DNA from: Bacillota bacterium
GTDB taxonomy: Bacteria > Bacillota > SHA-98 > UBA4971
NCBI GenBank assembly: GCA_012842395.1
Contig: DUSX01000035.1
Span: forward strand, 1 to 64,000
Reading direction: 5' to 3'
Length of the DNA: 64,000 bases
In this document: piece after piece, positions 1 to 7,827 of the stretch
Layout: every line of letters begins with the position of its first letter
How positions within the stretch are numbered: position 1 is the first letter of the stretch
The notes under the pieces: generated by a model
Databases searched by the model: none
What the model was told of the DNA's origin: nothing
Seen by the model: only the letters and a program-made list of their open reading frames with translations
Translations under genes and position numbers: made by a program

Positions 1-98
1 CTCGCGCGAGCCGGGTACGACCGGGGTGCGACCCGTGCCGGCCGCGGCCGGCCGCGGCCGGCACGGGTCGCACCCCGGTCGTACCCGGCTCGCGCGAG
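1..98. repeat. 98-bp perfect palindrome
   Basis: Bases 1-49 are the exact reverse complement of bases 50-98, with no loop. The ends carry CTCGCGCGAG and the centre is CCGGCCGCGGCCGG-like. It lies about 75 bp beyond the trxA stop codon and has no T-tract, so it is not a standard intrinsic terminator. It begins at the first base of the window, so it could extend further or could be a fold-back assembly artefact at a contig end. Confidence 0.9.
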
Positions 99-174
99 CC
101 GCGCGGGTCAGACGAGTCACCGCAACACAGGCCGAGACAAGTCAGGCGCGTCTGGAGCGCCCCAGTCATGCGGT

Positions 175-501
175 CTACAGGACCGCGTCTATCCTCCGCG
201 CAAGCTCATGCTTGGGCATGAATCCCACGAACTTCTGGACGAGCTGACCTCCTTTGAACAGCCCCAGCGTGGGGATGCTCATTATGCCATAAGTGGTCGC
301 GGATATCCTGTTTTCATCCACGTTCAGCTTCGCGACCTTCATCCTGCCCGCATAGTCCGCGGCGATATCCTCGACCACAGGCGCCATCATCCTGCACGGG
401 CCGCACCATTCCGCCCAGAAGTCGACGAGCACAGGCTCCTCCGATTTGAGCACTTCCTGAGCAAAAGTGGCATCGCTGACCTCAATGACTCCCTTTGCCA
501 T
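175..501 (-). CDS. trxA: thioredoxin
   Basis: A 108-residue cytosolic thioredoxin, the usual length for the family. The active-site motif WCGPC gives the redox pair Cys33 and Cys36, and the cis-proline loop SIPT places Pro77 opposite it. It reduces protein disulfides using electrons from thioredoxin reductase (family knowledge; no reductase gene is in the window). The start is supported by an AAGGAAGGG ribosome binding site about 6 nt upstream. It lies 183 bp downstream of the copper-sensor gene csoR on the same strand, so co-transcription and a link to metal or redox stress are possible but not shown. Confidence 0.97.
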   Translation of the reverse strand: MAKGVIEVSDATFAQEVLKSEEPVLVDFWAEWCGPCRMMAPVVEDIAADYAGRMKVAKLNVDENRISATTYGIMSIPTLGLFKGGQLVQKFVGFMPKHELARRIDAVL

Positions 502-684
502 GTCGAACCCTTCCTTTCTGTGATTTGCCGTGTGGCATCTATGATCCGGCCCTAGCGAGCACGAGTCGAGTATATCTGGAGGATCCGCTGTGTATATGGT
601 CGCAGGGGAAACTCAAACCTATGCCTCGAATTTTGCAACCACCACCGTGGCGCAAGTCACGAGCCGCGAGCCCACGGCCAAAGG

Positions 685-1134
685 TCATGACAGCTTGCTG
701 AAGATCTTGACGAACCTCGCAAGCGCAGCACGGCTCGCCGGGCTTGCTCCCATGTCCCGTGCCACGCAGTCCACGAGGTGGGATCCGGCTATCGCTATGC
801 CGACTTGCGTCACCGCCGCTTTGAGCGCGGCCACCTGGATGACCACCTCGTCACAGCTCCTGCCGTCTTCGATCATCTTTCGGATGCCCCTCGCCTGGCC
901 CTCTATACGCTTCAACCGCGACAAGATGTCGTTGCGAGCGCTCTCGCTGAGCGTGAGAGCATCGAGGTCAAGTGCGTCGACCTCCCTGTTCTCCCAACCA
1001 GCAGGGGCTCCGAGGCCTCTTTCACCAAGCCCATCAGGCCCACCGGACTCGCCCGCGTCGGGCTCACCGCGCGGACCTGGGCTCGTCAGCTTGGTTCCCC
1101 GGTCCATTGACTTCTCGGGCACGTCCTCTGCCAT
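685..1134 (-). CDS. csoR: CsoR-type metal-sensing transcriptional repressor
   Basis: The C-terminal 90 residues match the CsoR/RcnR/FrmR all-alpha repressor family, with the RLKRIEGQARGI helix. The sensing residues are Cys94, His119 and Cys123 (149-residue numbering), the C-H-C set of Cu(I)-binding CsoR rather than RcnR or FrmR. An extra Gly/Pro-rich N-terminal tail of about 60 residues is unusual. The open frame extends upstream to 1368, but ATG at 1134 is preferred because GAGGTG lies 6 nt before it and the promoter at 1176-1205 sits just upstream; ATG 1158 would leave an 11-nt leader. A TACCC-GGGTA inverted repeat at the promoter suggests autorepression relieved by copper. No copA or copZ is visible nearby. 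Confidence 0.9.
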   Translation of the reverse strand: MAEDVPEKSMDRGTKLTSPGPRGEPDAGESGGPDGLGERGLGAPAGWENREVDALDLDALTLSESARNDILSRLKRIEGQARGIRKMIEDGRSCDEVVIQVAALKAAVTQVGIAIAGSHLVDCVARDMGASPASRAALARFVKIFSKLS

Positions 1135-1160
1135 CCGGCACACCTCGCATCGGTCCATAT

Positions 1161-1205
1161 TACCCTGCCGGGTATAGTATACGGCGTCCGTCTGTGGTGT
1201 GTCAA
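1161..1205 (-). promoter_or_regulatory. csoR promoter and CsoR-like operator
   Basis: On the minus strand TTGACA (1200-1205), an 18-bp spacer and TATACT (1176-1181) form a near-consensus sigma-A promoter. Directly downstream, TACCC (1170-1174 read on minus) and GGGTA (1161-1165) make an inverted repeat around the expected transcription start, resembling the G/C-rich TACC-GGTA operators of CsoR proteins. Its position fits autorepression. Confidence 0.75.
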
Positions 1206-1460
1206 GAAGAACCAGCAAGGTTTTCGAGGCGGGTTCCAATTCATCCTCCGAGAGGTCATACACATGCATAGGCGAGCTGGAAGTCAGACCGCGCATAGCA
1301 AAATGAGCCGGCGCCATACGAAGGCATTGAGAAAGCGCCAGATGCTCGTTTGATTTCCAGGTTGGCATCTATAAAGAGCCAACGTCAAAAAGGGCGCGGC
1401 TGCCCCTGCCCGAGGCCCCTGGTGGGCGTGCCAAGCGGTGGTGCACGTGTCAATCATTCT

Positions 1461-2099
1461 TCATTTGAAGAAAACGTGGTTGCCGATGATGGCGGTCACG
1501 GGCCGCGTCCGAACCCACGGATCATAGCTCTTGGACGGGTTATAGAAGCCGATCGCGCCCAGCGACGGATCCTCACCGGCCAGCGCCCGGTCGGCGGCCT
1601 CGATCGCCTGCTCCGTAGGAGGCAGGTTGATGGTTCCGTTCGCAACAGGCGTGAACTGCACGTAGCCCTGATCGACCTGGTAGATCACGTCCGTGATGGT
1701 GTTTGGGTACTCCGGGCTCTCCACGCGGTTGAGCACCACGGCACCCACAGCCACCTGCCCCTCGAACGGCTCGGCTTCCGCCTCCGCGCGGATCAGCCGC
1801 GCGAGGAGAAGGCGTTCCTCGGGACTGGCATCGTAACCCTGCCCAGGCGGCGATGGCTCGGCAGGTGACGGTTCTGGAGATGGTGACGGCTGGGGCGACG
1901 GAGACGGAGACGGAGACGGGGACGGGCTGGGCTCGGACGGGGCAGGCGACGCGCCCCCCGGGCCAGGATCAGGCGCGGGTGCCGGTTCCGGTGCGAGGCC
2001 TGGCTCGTTCCCCGGGGCCGTGACGGGCCTTCCGGTCGCGCTCACCGCAGCGAAGACCAAGACTAGAAGCAGAATCAGCGAAACCGTGTTCGTGCTCAT
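1461..2099 (-). CDS. secreted SleB-like cell wall hydrolase
   Basis: A 212-residue exported protein. Residues 1-22 form a signal peptide or membrane anchor; residues about 25-90 are a Pro/Ser/Glu linker with a run of Ser-Pro dipeptides; residues about 95-212 match the Hydrolase_2 (SleB-type) domain, with ERLLLARLIRAEAEAEPFEG, VAVGAVVLNRV and AIGFYNPS. SleB-family enzymes are lytic transglycosylases that degrade spore cortex during germination, but SleB-like domains also act in vegetative wall turnover. No PG_binding_1 domain is present, unlike Bacillus SleB. The ribosome binding site before ATG 2099 is weak, so the start is less certain. Confidence 0.88.
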   Translation of the reverse strand: MSTNTVSLILLLVLVFAAVSATGRPVTAPGNEPGLAPEPAPAPDPGPGGASPAPSEPSPSPSPSPSPSPQPSPSPEPSPAEPSPPGQGYDASPEERLLLARLIRAEAEAEPFEGQVAVGAVVLNRVESPEYPNTITDVIYQVDQGYVQFTPVANGTINLPPTEQAIEAADRALAGEDPSLGAIGFYNPSKSYDPWVRTRPVTAIIGNHVFFK

Positions 2100-2254
2100 G
2101 CCTGGTCATTCGACAACACGCGCCCGATCCATTCAAGTAAATGTTGGCTCGCTTGCCACGCCTGCCTGCCTTGCCCAGCCTCCCCTCTTACCTGGGCTCC
2201 GCTTTCTTCTGCTTTAATGGAATCACCGTGAGACTCCTGGGCTCTGCCACGTTC

Positions 2255-3892
2255 TCAGTCTGTGGACACGGTGAAACCCCACACCGCCGACGCAGATACG
2301 GACAAGACTTGGGGCTCATACCCCTCCAGGTTGAGCGTGCCCGAGGCGGGCAGGTTCGGCTCGAGGCTCAAGGCCATGACTCCCCATACGTATTCGCCCG
2401 GTTCCAATGGCGGCGAGGGTGGCTGACCTATGAGGCTGTTGTCCCCATACGTGGTCGAAGTCGTAGTGCCCCCGCGGACAAGGCCTACCCACACGAGCTC
2501 ACGGGTCAAACCAATAACGGGATCCGACTTAACAGCAGCCACGAAGACAACGTACGCCTCCGCCCCAGACACCGGTTCCCAGTCAAAGACCGGCGTGGCA
2601 CCGACTTGCTTGACATCGGCAGCAATCACCGTCTCATCAGCCGGACTCGTCAGCGACCCCCCCCTCAGCGGCGCTATGGGGGTACGCGACACTGGTGCGC
2701 TCTTCGGCCCCTCGCCGGCGCGGTTGTACGCAGACACGGCGTACTCCACTCGCTGTCCCGGGGTGAGCACGGGCGAGCCGTCCATCCACTCCTCCCATTC
2801 GCCCCTCAGGACGTCGGCAACGAACCGGCCGTTCCGATACACCTTGAATCCCATCGCGTCTGCTGTCTCATACCGCCAATAAGCGCTTGCGAGTATCACA
2901 GCATCGGAACCTGAAGGCGTCCCACGCGCTTTTGGACCGGAACCCTCCCGGAACGCTTTGGCCGTCCCGGCGGGCGCAAGCACCCTGGCGAGCTCGTCGC
3001 TCGAAGCCGAGCCGATGTCCCCGGGGCTCCAGGGGAACGTGAACAAGGAATAGTGCATCGTAGTCACCGTGCAGCGGAGGTCTGACGGAGCCACGGGCAA
3101 CGTGCCTTGAACGGTCTCGTTTTGCACGGTGACCGGGACTATCCTGTATGCCATGTTATAGTTGGAATCGATGACCATGGCCACGAGCTTGTGCTCGCCG
3201 TTGTTCCATCCGGTTTCGTTAGGCGAGCCGCTCACCGTGTTCCACTCCCAGACAAGGGGCTGTCCGGACTCCACGACTTGGCTCCCGAACCCCCAGGAGC
3301 ACTCCGGCTCCGAGTCCTCGTCCAGGAAGAGCAGTACTCCAAATATGCCGCCTTCGTCGCTGGGCGTGACAGTGACTTGGACGGTGCCCGAGACCATCGA
3401 GGGGCAGTCGACCGTCACGGTCGGCGGCTCCTTGTCCTGCAGGCGAGCCGTGGCCTGAGACGCGGGTCTCCTCACCATGCGCAGCGCAACTTCGCTGGTG
3501 CGGTTGGCCTCCACTTTCAAGCCGTATACTATAGTGGAAGGCCAGTCGGTCTTCGCGACCAGGAGGTCATACGTCCCCGGGCTCACGCTGGTCATAGAGA
3601 ACTTGCCCACAGTCGAGGTCGTGGCCTGCCTGCTCGTGCCGACCAGCGTCGCTTGCGCGCCTGCCACGCCTGGAGAGGAGGCCAAGAATGTGGCTTCTAT
3701 CCTCATTTCGTCAGACATGTCGATCTCCGAGACGTACCCTACAATCGTTCCCTTGGACGAGGTGGTGCCTCCGCCACCGCCTAAGCCCCCGAAGCAACCC
3801 GCCGTCGCCGTGGCAAGCAAGACGCACAACACCACTAGTCCGCACAGAGCCACCGTCCTCCTCGTCATGCCCCACACAATGTCATGGTGCAT
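2255..3892 (-). CDS. multidomain surface lipoprotein (carboxypeptidase-regulatory-like, Ig/Fn3-like)
   Basis: A 545-residue predicted lipoprotein. The signal segment ends in TATAGC, so lipidation is expected at the Cys of AGCFGG, followed by a Gly-rich spacer. Next comes a carboxypeptidase-regulatory-like beta fold (TIVGYV, GKFSMTSVSPGTYDLLV), then an Ig-like segment (PTVTVDCPSMVSGTVQVTV), then a fibronectin-III-like region (VEYAVSAYNRAGEGPKSAPV). No enzyme motif is visible; an adhesive or structural surface role is inferred from the domains only. The frame is open to 4021, but ATG 3892 follows GGAGGGG by about 7 nt and puts the signal peptide near the N-terminus. Divergent from the STAND ATPase gene. 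Confidence 0.8.
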   Translation of the reverse strand: MHHDIVWGMTRRTVALCGLVVLCVLLATATAGCFGGLGGGGGTTSSKGTIVGYVSEIDMSDEMRIEATFLASSPGVAGAQATLVGTSRQATTSTVGKFSMTSVSPGTYDLLVAKTDWPSTIVYGLKVEANRTSEVALRMVRRPASQATARLQDKEPPTVTVDCPSMVSGTVQVTVTPSDEGGIFGVLLFLDEDSEPECSWGFGSQVVESGQPLVWEWNTVSGSPNETGWNNGEHKLVAMVIDSNYNMAYRIVPVTVQNETVQGTLPVAPSDLRCTVTTMHYSLFTFPWSPGDIGSASSDELARVLAPAGTAKAFREGSGPKARGTPSGSDAVILASAYWRYETADAMGFKVYRNGRFVADVLRGEWEEWMDGSPVLTPGQRVEYAVSAYNRAGEGPKSAPVSRTPIAPLRGGSLTSPADETVIAADVKQVGATPVFDWEPVSGAEAYVVFVAAVKSDPVIGLTRELVWVGLVRGGTTTSTTYGDNSLIGQPPSPPLEPGEYVWGVMALSLEPNLPASGTLNLEGYEPQVLSVSASAVWGFTVSTD

Positions 3893-4085
3893 CCCTCTTC
3901 CCCTCCTATCCGTAATGATGCTGCTGGGTTCCGGAGGGCACGCGGTCCCTTCGGCGACTCGACTCCGTATGCCTAAGCCCAACGCGGAACGTGGCACACC
4001 GGGGAGCCCCGAGGCGCTCAAAGACCCCGACGGCGCGTATCCGGTAAACCGTACAGATCTCTCAAGGGTATGTTAAGGGGCCGGA

Positions 4086-4120
4086 AGTACCGGATACAGT
4101 ACCGGAAACGGTACCAAGTA
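4086..4120. promoter_or_regulatory. iterated GTACC repeats and palindrome upstream of STAND gene
   Basis: AGTACCGGA occurs at 4086-4094 and again at 4098-4106 (period 12). GTACCGGAAACGGTAC at 4099-4114 is a perfect inverted repeat with a GAAA centre, followed by another GTAC at 4117-4120 in the opposite flank. The cluster lies in the divergent region between the lipoprotein and STAND ATPase genes, about 115 bp before the latter. It looks like a multi-site operator; the binding protein is unknown, and the HTH-bearing STAND protein itself is one candidate. Confidence 0.5.
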
Positions 4121-4228
4121 CGCCTGAGACTGACCGAGACTTTGCAGGTTTCTGCAAACAAACGCAGAATTATGTAACGTAGGAACTGCCAACGGGATCG
4201 AAGCCAGGGGGGCGTTGGGGGGAGCCGT

Positions 4229-6514
4229 ATGCCGCCGGGCGATGGTAGCTTCGCTGGCAACGCGTTCATGTTCGTCGGTCGCACCAAGGAGCTTGCCGCT
4301 CTCAGAAAGGCCGCCTCCTCCGTTTCAGACTGCCAGGTGTTGAACATTTATGGTCCGGGAGGAATTGGTAAGACACACCTATTGTACCGTTTTGCTGAGG
4401 AACTTAGAGCCCAGGGCGCGTGCGTCATCTGGCTCAACGCCGGCGAGATCGAGCCTTCCACTAAAGGCTTCGCCAACGCACTGCGCCTGTCGCTCACGAG
4501 GACGGCCGCACACATCTCCCCACCCTCAGTGCCGCGCGCGGGAGGAACCGCAGCGCGCGGGTCGCCTCCACCGGCCCTACCCGCCGTTCCCGCGCAGGCC
4601 CCTCCCGAAGAGGAGGAAGGTAACTTGTTGCGAAAGGCGCGGACCGCCGCAAGCGGCACGAGCCTTCAGGGCGCCCTCGGCCTGCTCAATGTAGTGGCAG
4701 ACGCCAGGCCGACCGTGGTTGTCATCGACGACTACGAGACCTCTCCTCTCCTCGATGGTCTCTTTCGGCGGTCGGTTCTGCCCTCGCTGGACACGCGAAT
4801 CCTCGTTGTCATCGCGTCTTGGCACCCTCTCAGCCGGCTCTGGGAAGGTGACCCCGCAAGCCTCGCGAGGACCCGGTGCTTGGCTTTGCGATGCCTCGCG
4901 CCCCAGGAGGCCGAGGAGCTTTTGCGACAGCGAGGGATCGCGGGGCAGGGTGTCATCGACCGCATCATCCTCTTCGCCGGAGGCCTACCGCTGGCACTCG
5001 TCCTGGCAGCGAACGCGGAACTTGACCCGGGAGCCGCTGGGCCTGCGGGCGCGAAGGCGACGCGCGATCGCAGCTACCGGGAGATCTCTCACGAGGTCTT
5101 TCGGCGCATTGTCCGGGAGGTCCCTGATGAGCACGTCCTCAGGCTTCTTGAGACGGCGTGCGTGATTCGGCGCTGCAATGAAGAGCTCCTCAGCCACCTT
5201 GCTGGCACGCGCGTGACCGCTCTGGACATCAGCAAGCTTACCAGCCTCTCGTTTGTCCACGTGACTGAGGAGGGGCTCACGATCGACGACGAGATCCGCA
5301 ACGTCGTCCTGGAGGACATGCGCTGGCGCGCGCCCGAGCGACTGGCATCCCTGAGGCGACTCGCGATGGATTGGTTCAAGAAGAGGCTAGGCGGCGCCGG
5401 GGCGGATGACAGCGTGGAGTACCTTTTCTTGACCCCCGACCCGCTCCTTCGCCGCTATTTCTTCACTGAGTGGGACGACGTCGGCCTCTACCGCGATGCC
5501 GGCGCGCCCAAGATCGAGGAACTGACAAGCGTTTACGGAGAGTGGCTGCGTGACTACCTTGGTCAGAAGGATGAGCGTCCTGAAGAGATCCACCAGATCT
5601 CAAGGCTTTTCGCGCTGTACCCGGATAGGTTCATAGCTGTGAGGGAACGCGACGGCCGCCTCGCCGGCTTCACTTGTCTCATCCCCGTGGAAGAACGTTC
5701 GCTGCCGGTCCTGCAGGCATCAGAGGTAACGTGGCTGTGCGTGGACCACCTTCCGGGCCTGCGCAGCGCATCCCACATCCTTCTCTTCCCCTTCATCACG
5801 AGGAGCGCCCACGCTTACCAAGCCAGAGCCGCGTTGGTACAGGCGGTCTTCGAGTGGCAGGCCGAGCACGAGGCGCACGCCGTGTTCGTGACATGGGTGC
5901 ACGAGGAAACGGCGGCTTCAAGGGCAGAGAAGCTCGGCTTCAAGCGGCTTCAAGAACCTGTTTGCACAGCGTACGGGCCGGCTATGCCTGTGAGCTATTA
6001 CTGCCTTGACCTCACCAATAGGTCCGTCCAGAGCTGGCTCGCAGAAATGCTCGGGCAGGAAGAGGCCCCACGGGCAACGAGCCTCTCGTTCCAGGAGATC
6101 GTTCAAGAGACGGTCTTCTGCCTCCGCCACTTCTGGAATAATGAAAAGCTGGAACTTAGCAAGATGTCCCGCCTCCGCATTGTGGCACACCGCCTCGCTC
6201 GCACTTACACGCCGGAGAAGGCCGGCGCCGCCACGGCCGGTGAGCGTCCGGCCGCCGTGTCAGACGCCATCCGTTCACTTCTCAAAGACGCCATCGCACT
6301 CTTGGCCCAAGGCACGGGACGTTTCGCCTTCCGTTCTGGAGCAGACCAGGCAAGGCTCATTCGGCTGGCCTATATCGAACGGGCCGGGTCCCATGAGCGC
6401 ATGATGGAACGACTCGGCTTGCCGCGGACCACTTACTACAGGCGGCTGCGCCGCGCCCTCCACAACATCGCCGCCATAGTTGCGTCGCTGGAACAGGATG
6501 CGACAGGCTCGTGA
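4229..6514 (+). CDS. STAND ATPase with GNAT-like and C-terminal HTH regions
   Basis: A 761-residue protein. Residues 13-330 form an AAA/STAND NTPase: FVGRTKEL, Walker A GPGGIGKT at about 42-49, Walker B VVVIDDYE near 163-170, and a downstream winged-helix-like part. Residues about 470-620 resemble a GNAT acetyltransferase (VRERDGRLAGF, AEKLGFKRL near 566). The last 60 residues carry a helix-turn-helix-like segment (LGLPRTTYYRRLRRAL near 729). STAND proteins act as ATP-gated signalling switches; the ligand and target are unknown here. The start is supported by a G-rich ribosome binding site 5 nt upstream. A Pro/Ala-rich insert at about 95-130 separates Walker A from Walker B. Alternative: a large transcriptional activator of the LuxR/MalT type lacking a typical LuxR domain. 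Confidence 0.72.
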   Translation: MPPGDGSFAGNAFMFVGRTKELAALRKAASSVSDCQVLNIYGPGGIGKTHLLYRFAEELRAQGACVIWLNAGEIEPSTKGFANALRLSLTRTAAHISPPSVPRAGGTAARGSPPPALPAVPAQAPPEEEEGNLLRKARTAASGTSLQGALGLLNVVADARPTVVVIDDYETSPLLDGLFRRSVLPSLDTRILVVIASWHPLSRLWEGDPASLARTRCLALRCLAPQEAEELLRQRGIAGQGVIDRIILFAGGLPLALVLAANAELDPGAAGPAGAKATRDRSYREISHEVFRRIVREVPDEHVLRLLETACVIRRCNEELLSHLAGTRVTALDISKLTSLSFVHVTEEGLTIDDEIRNVVLEDMRWRAPERLASLRRLAMDWFKKRLGGAGADDSVEYLFLTPDPLLRRYFFTEWDDVGLYRDAGAPKIEELTSVYGEWLRDYLGQKDERPEEIHQISRLFALYPDRFIAVRERDGRLAGFTCLIPVEERSLPVLQASEVTWLCVDHLPGLRSASHILLFPFITRSAHAYQARAALVQAVFEWQAEHEAHAVFVTWVHEETAASRAEKLGFKRLQEPVCTAYGPAMPVSYYCLDLTNRSVQSWLAEMLGQEEAPRATSLSFQEIVQETVFCLRHFWNNEKLELSKMSRLRIVAHRLARTYTPEKAGAATAGERPAAVSDAIRSLLKDAIALLAQGTGRFAFRSGADQARLIRLAYIERAGSHERMMERLGLPRTTYYRRLRRALHNIAAIVASLEQDATGS

Positions 6515-6537
6515 CACGCACCGCCAGTCGGCTTACC

Positions 6538-6600
6538 TTGACACGTCCCCCTCTGCATGCTACACTGCGGTTAGCAGCTCATATTAGGAGCAGGTGCTAA
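6538..6600 (+). promoter_or_regulatory. acyl-CoA dehydrogenase operon promoter with operator-like inverted repeat
   Basis: TTGACA (6538-6543), a 17-bp spacer and TACACT (6561-6566) form a sigma-A promoter. Right after it TTAGCA (6571-6576) and TGCTAA (6595-6600) are inverted copies; inner GCTC and GAGC bases extend the symmetry with a 3-nt offset. The repeat covers the expected transcription start, where a repressor such as a TetR-type fatty-acid regulator could act; no such gene is in the window. Confidence 0.65.
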
Positions 6601-6657
6601 TCTTCCCTTGCTCGGTGCCATTCTGACACGGCACCGCACCGTGAGGAGGCGGGAGCG

Positions 6658-7827
6658 ATGAATTACTTCCTCACTGAAGAGCAGCAGATGATCCGCGACC
6701 TTGCGAGGAAGATCGCGGAAGAAAAGGTTGCGCCGCGCGCAGCAGAATTCGATGAGGCCGAGGAGTTTCCGTGGGAGCTCATCAAGGTCCTCGCCGACGC
6801 AGGCCTGTTCGGTGTCTGGGTCCCCGAGGAATACGGCGGCCTCGGGGGAGGCGTGTTCGAGCAGTGCCTCGTGGTCGAGGAGCTTTCCCGAGCATGTGGC
6901 GCAGTGGCCGTCTCGTATGCCGCGAGCGCGCTCGGAGGCTTCCCCATCCTGCTCTTCGGGACCGACGAGCAAAAGCGCAAGTACATGCCGGACATCGCGT
7001 CCGGGGCGAGGCTCGCCGCGTTCGCCCTCACAGAGCCCGGCGCGGGGTCGGACGCGTCGAGCATCCGCACCACGGCGACGCGCGACGGTGACTACTACAT
7101 ACTGAACGGCACCAAGCAATGGATCACGAGCGGGGGCGAGGCCGAGATATACACGGTCATCGCCACGGTCGATCCGTCCAAAGGCGCGCGGGGGATGACC
7201 GCCTTCATCGTGGAAAAGGGCACCCCCGGCTTCGAGTTCGGCAAGAAGGAAAAGAAGATGGGCATAAGGGCCTCCGCCACGCGCGAGCTCATCTTCCGCG
7301 ACTGCCGCGTTCCCGCCGCGAACATCCTCGATCGCGAAGGCAAGGGCTTCATCGTAGCCATGCGCACCTTCGACCGCACTCGTCCCGGCGTGGCGGCCCA
7401 GGCCGTCGGCATAGCCCAGGGTGCTCTCGACAAGGCCGCGAGGTATGCCACGGAGCGCGTCCAGTTTGGCAAGAGGATCGCCGAATTCCAGGCAATCGAG
7501 CACATGCTCGCGGACATGGCAACTCAGGTGGAGGCGGCGCGCGCTCTCGTCTACGCGACCGCGCGCATGATCGACGCCGGAGAGCGTGATTTCTCCAAGG
7601 AGGCTTCGATGGCGAAGGTCTTCGCGTCCGACGTCGCCATGCGCGTGACCACCGACGCGGTCCAGATATTCGGAGGATACGGCTACATGCGCGACTACCC
7701 TGTGGAGAAGATGATGCGGGACGCCAAGATAACCCAGATCTACGAGGGCACCAACCAGATCCAGCGCTCCATCATCGGGGGCGCCGTGATCAAGGAGGCC
7801 ATGAGGGAGGCCGCGAGGCGGAAATGA
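6658..7827 (+). CDS. acyl-CoA dehydrogenase
   Basis: A 389-residue FAD-dependent acyl-CoA dehydrogenase, full length for short/medium-chain members. Visible signatures are the N-terminal helical domain, FALTEPGAGSDASSI and the NGTKQWITSGG FAD loop, YATERVQFGKRIAEFQ, and the catalytic base Glu363 in IYEGTNQIQR. It introduces a trans-2,3 double bond into an acyl-CoA and passes electrons to electron-transfer flavoprotein. The downstream etfB overlaps it by 4 bp, so the partner flavoprotein is translationally coupled. Start ATG follows GAGGAGGCGGGAGCG. Substrate chain length cannot be read; a butyryl-CoA, branched-chain or acrylyl-type enzyme is equally possible. Confidence 0.95.
   Translation: MNYFLTEEQQMIRDLARKIAEEKVAPRAAEFDEAEEFPWELIKVLADAGLFGVWVPEEYGGLGGGVFEQCLVVEELSRACGAVAVSYAASALGGFPILLFGTDEQKRKYMPDIASGARLAAFALTEPGAGSDASSIRTTATRDGDYYILNGTKQWITSGGEAEIYTVIATVDPSKGARGMTAFIVEKGTPGFEFGKKEKKMGIRASATRELIFRDCRVPAANILDREGKGFIVAMRTFDRTRPGVAAQAVGIAQGALDKAARYATERVQFGKRIAEFQAIEHMLADMATQVEAARALVYATARMIDAGERDFSKEASMAKVFASDVAMRVTTDAVQIFGGYGYMRDYPVEKMMRDAKITQIYEGTNQIQRSIIGGAVIKEAMREAARRK

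Noticed and set aside
4018-4347. 109-codon minus-strand frame upstream of the lipoprotein
   Set aside because: It overlaps the STAND gene start and the divergent control region and has no domain or ribosome binding site.
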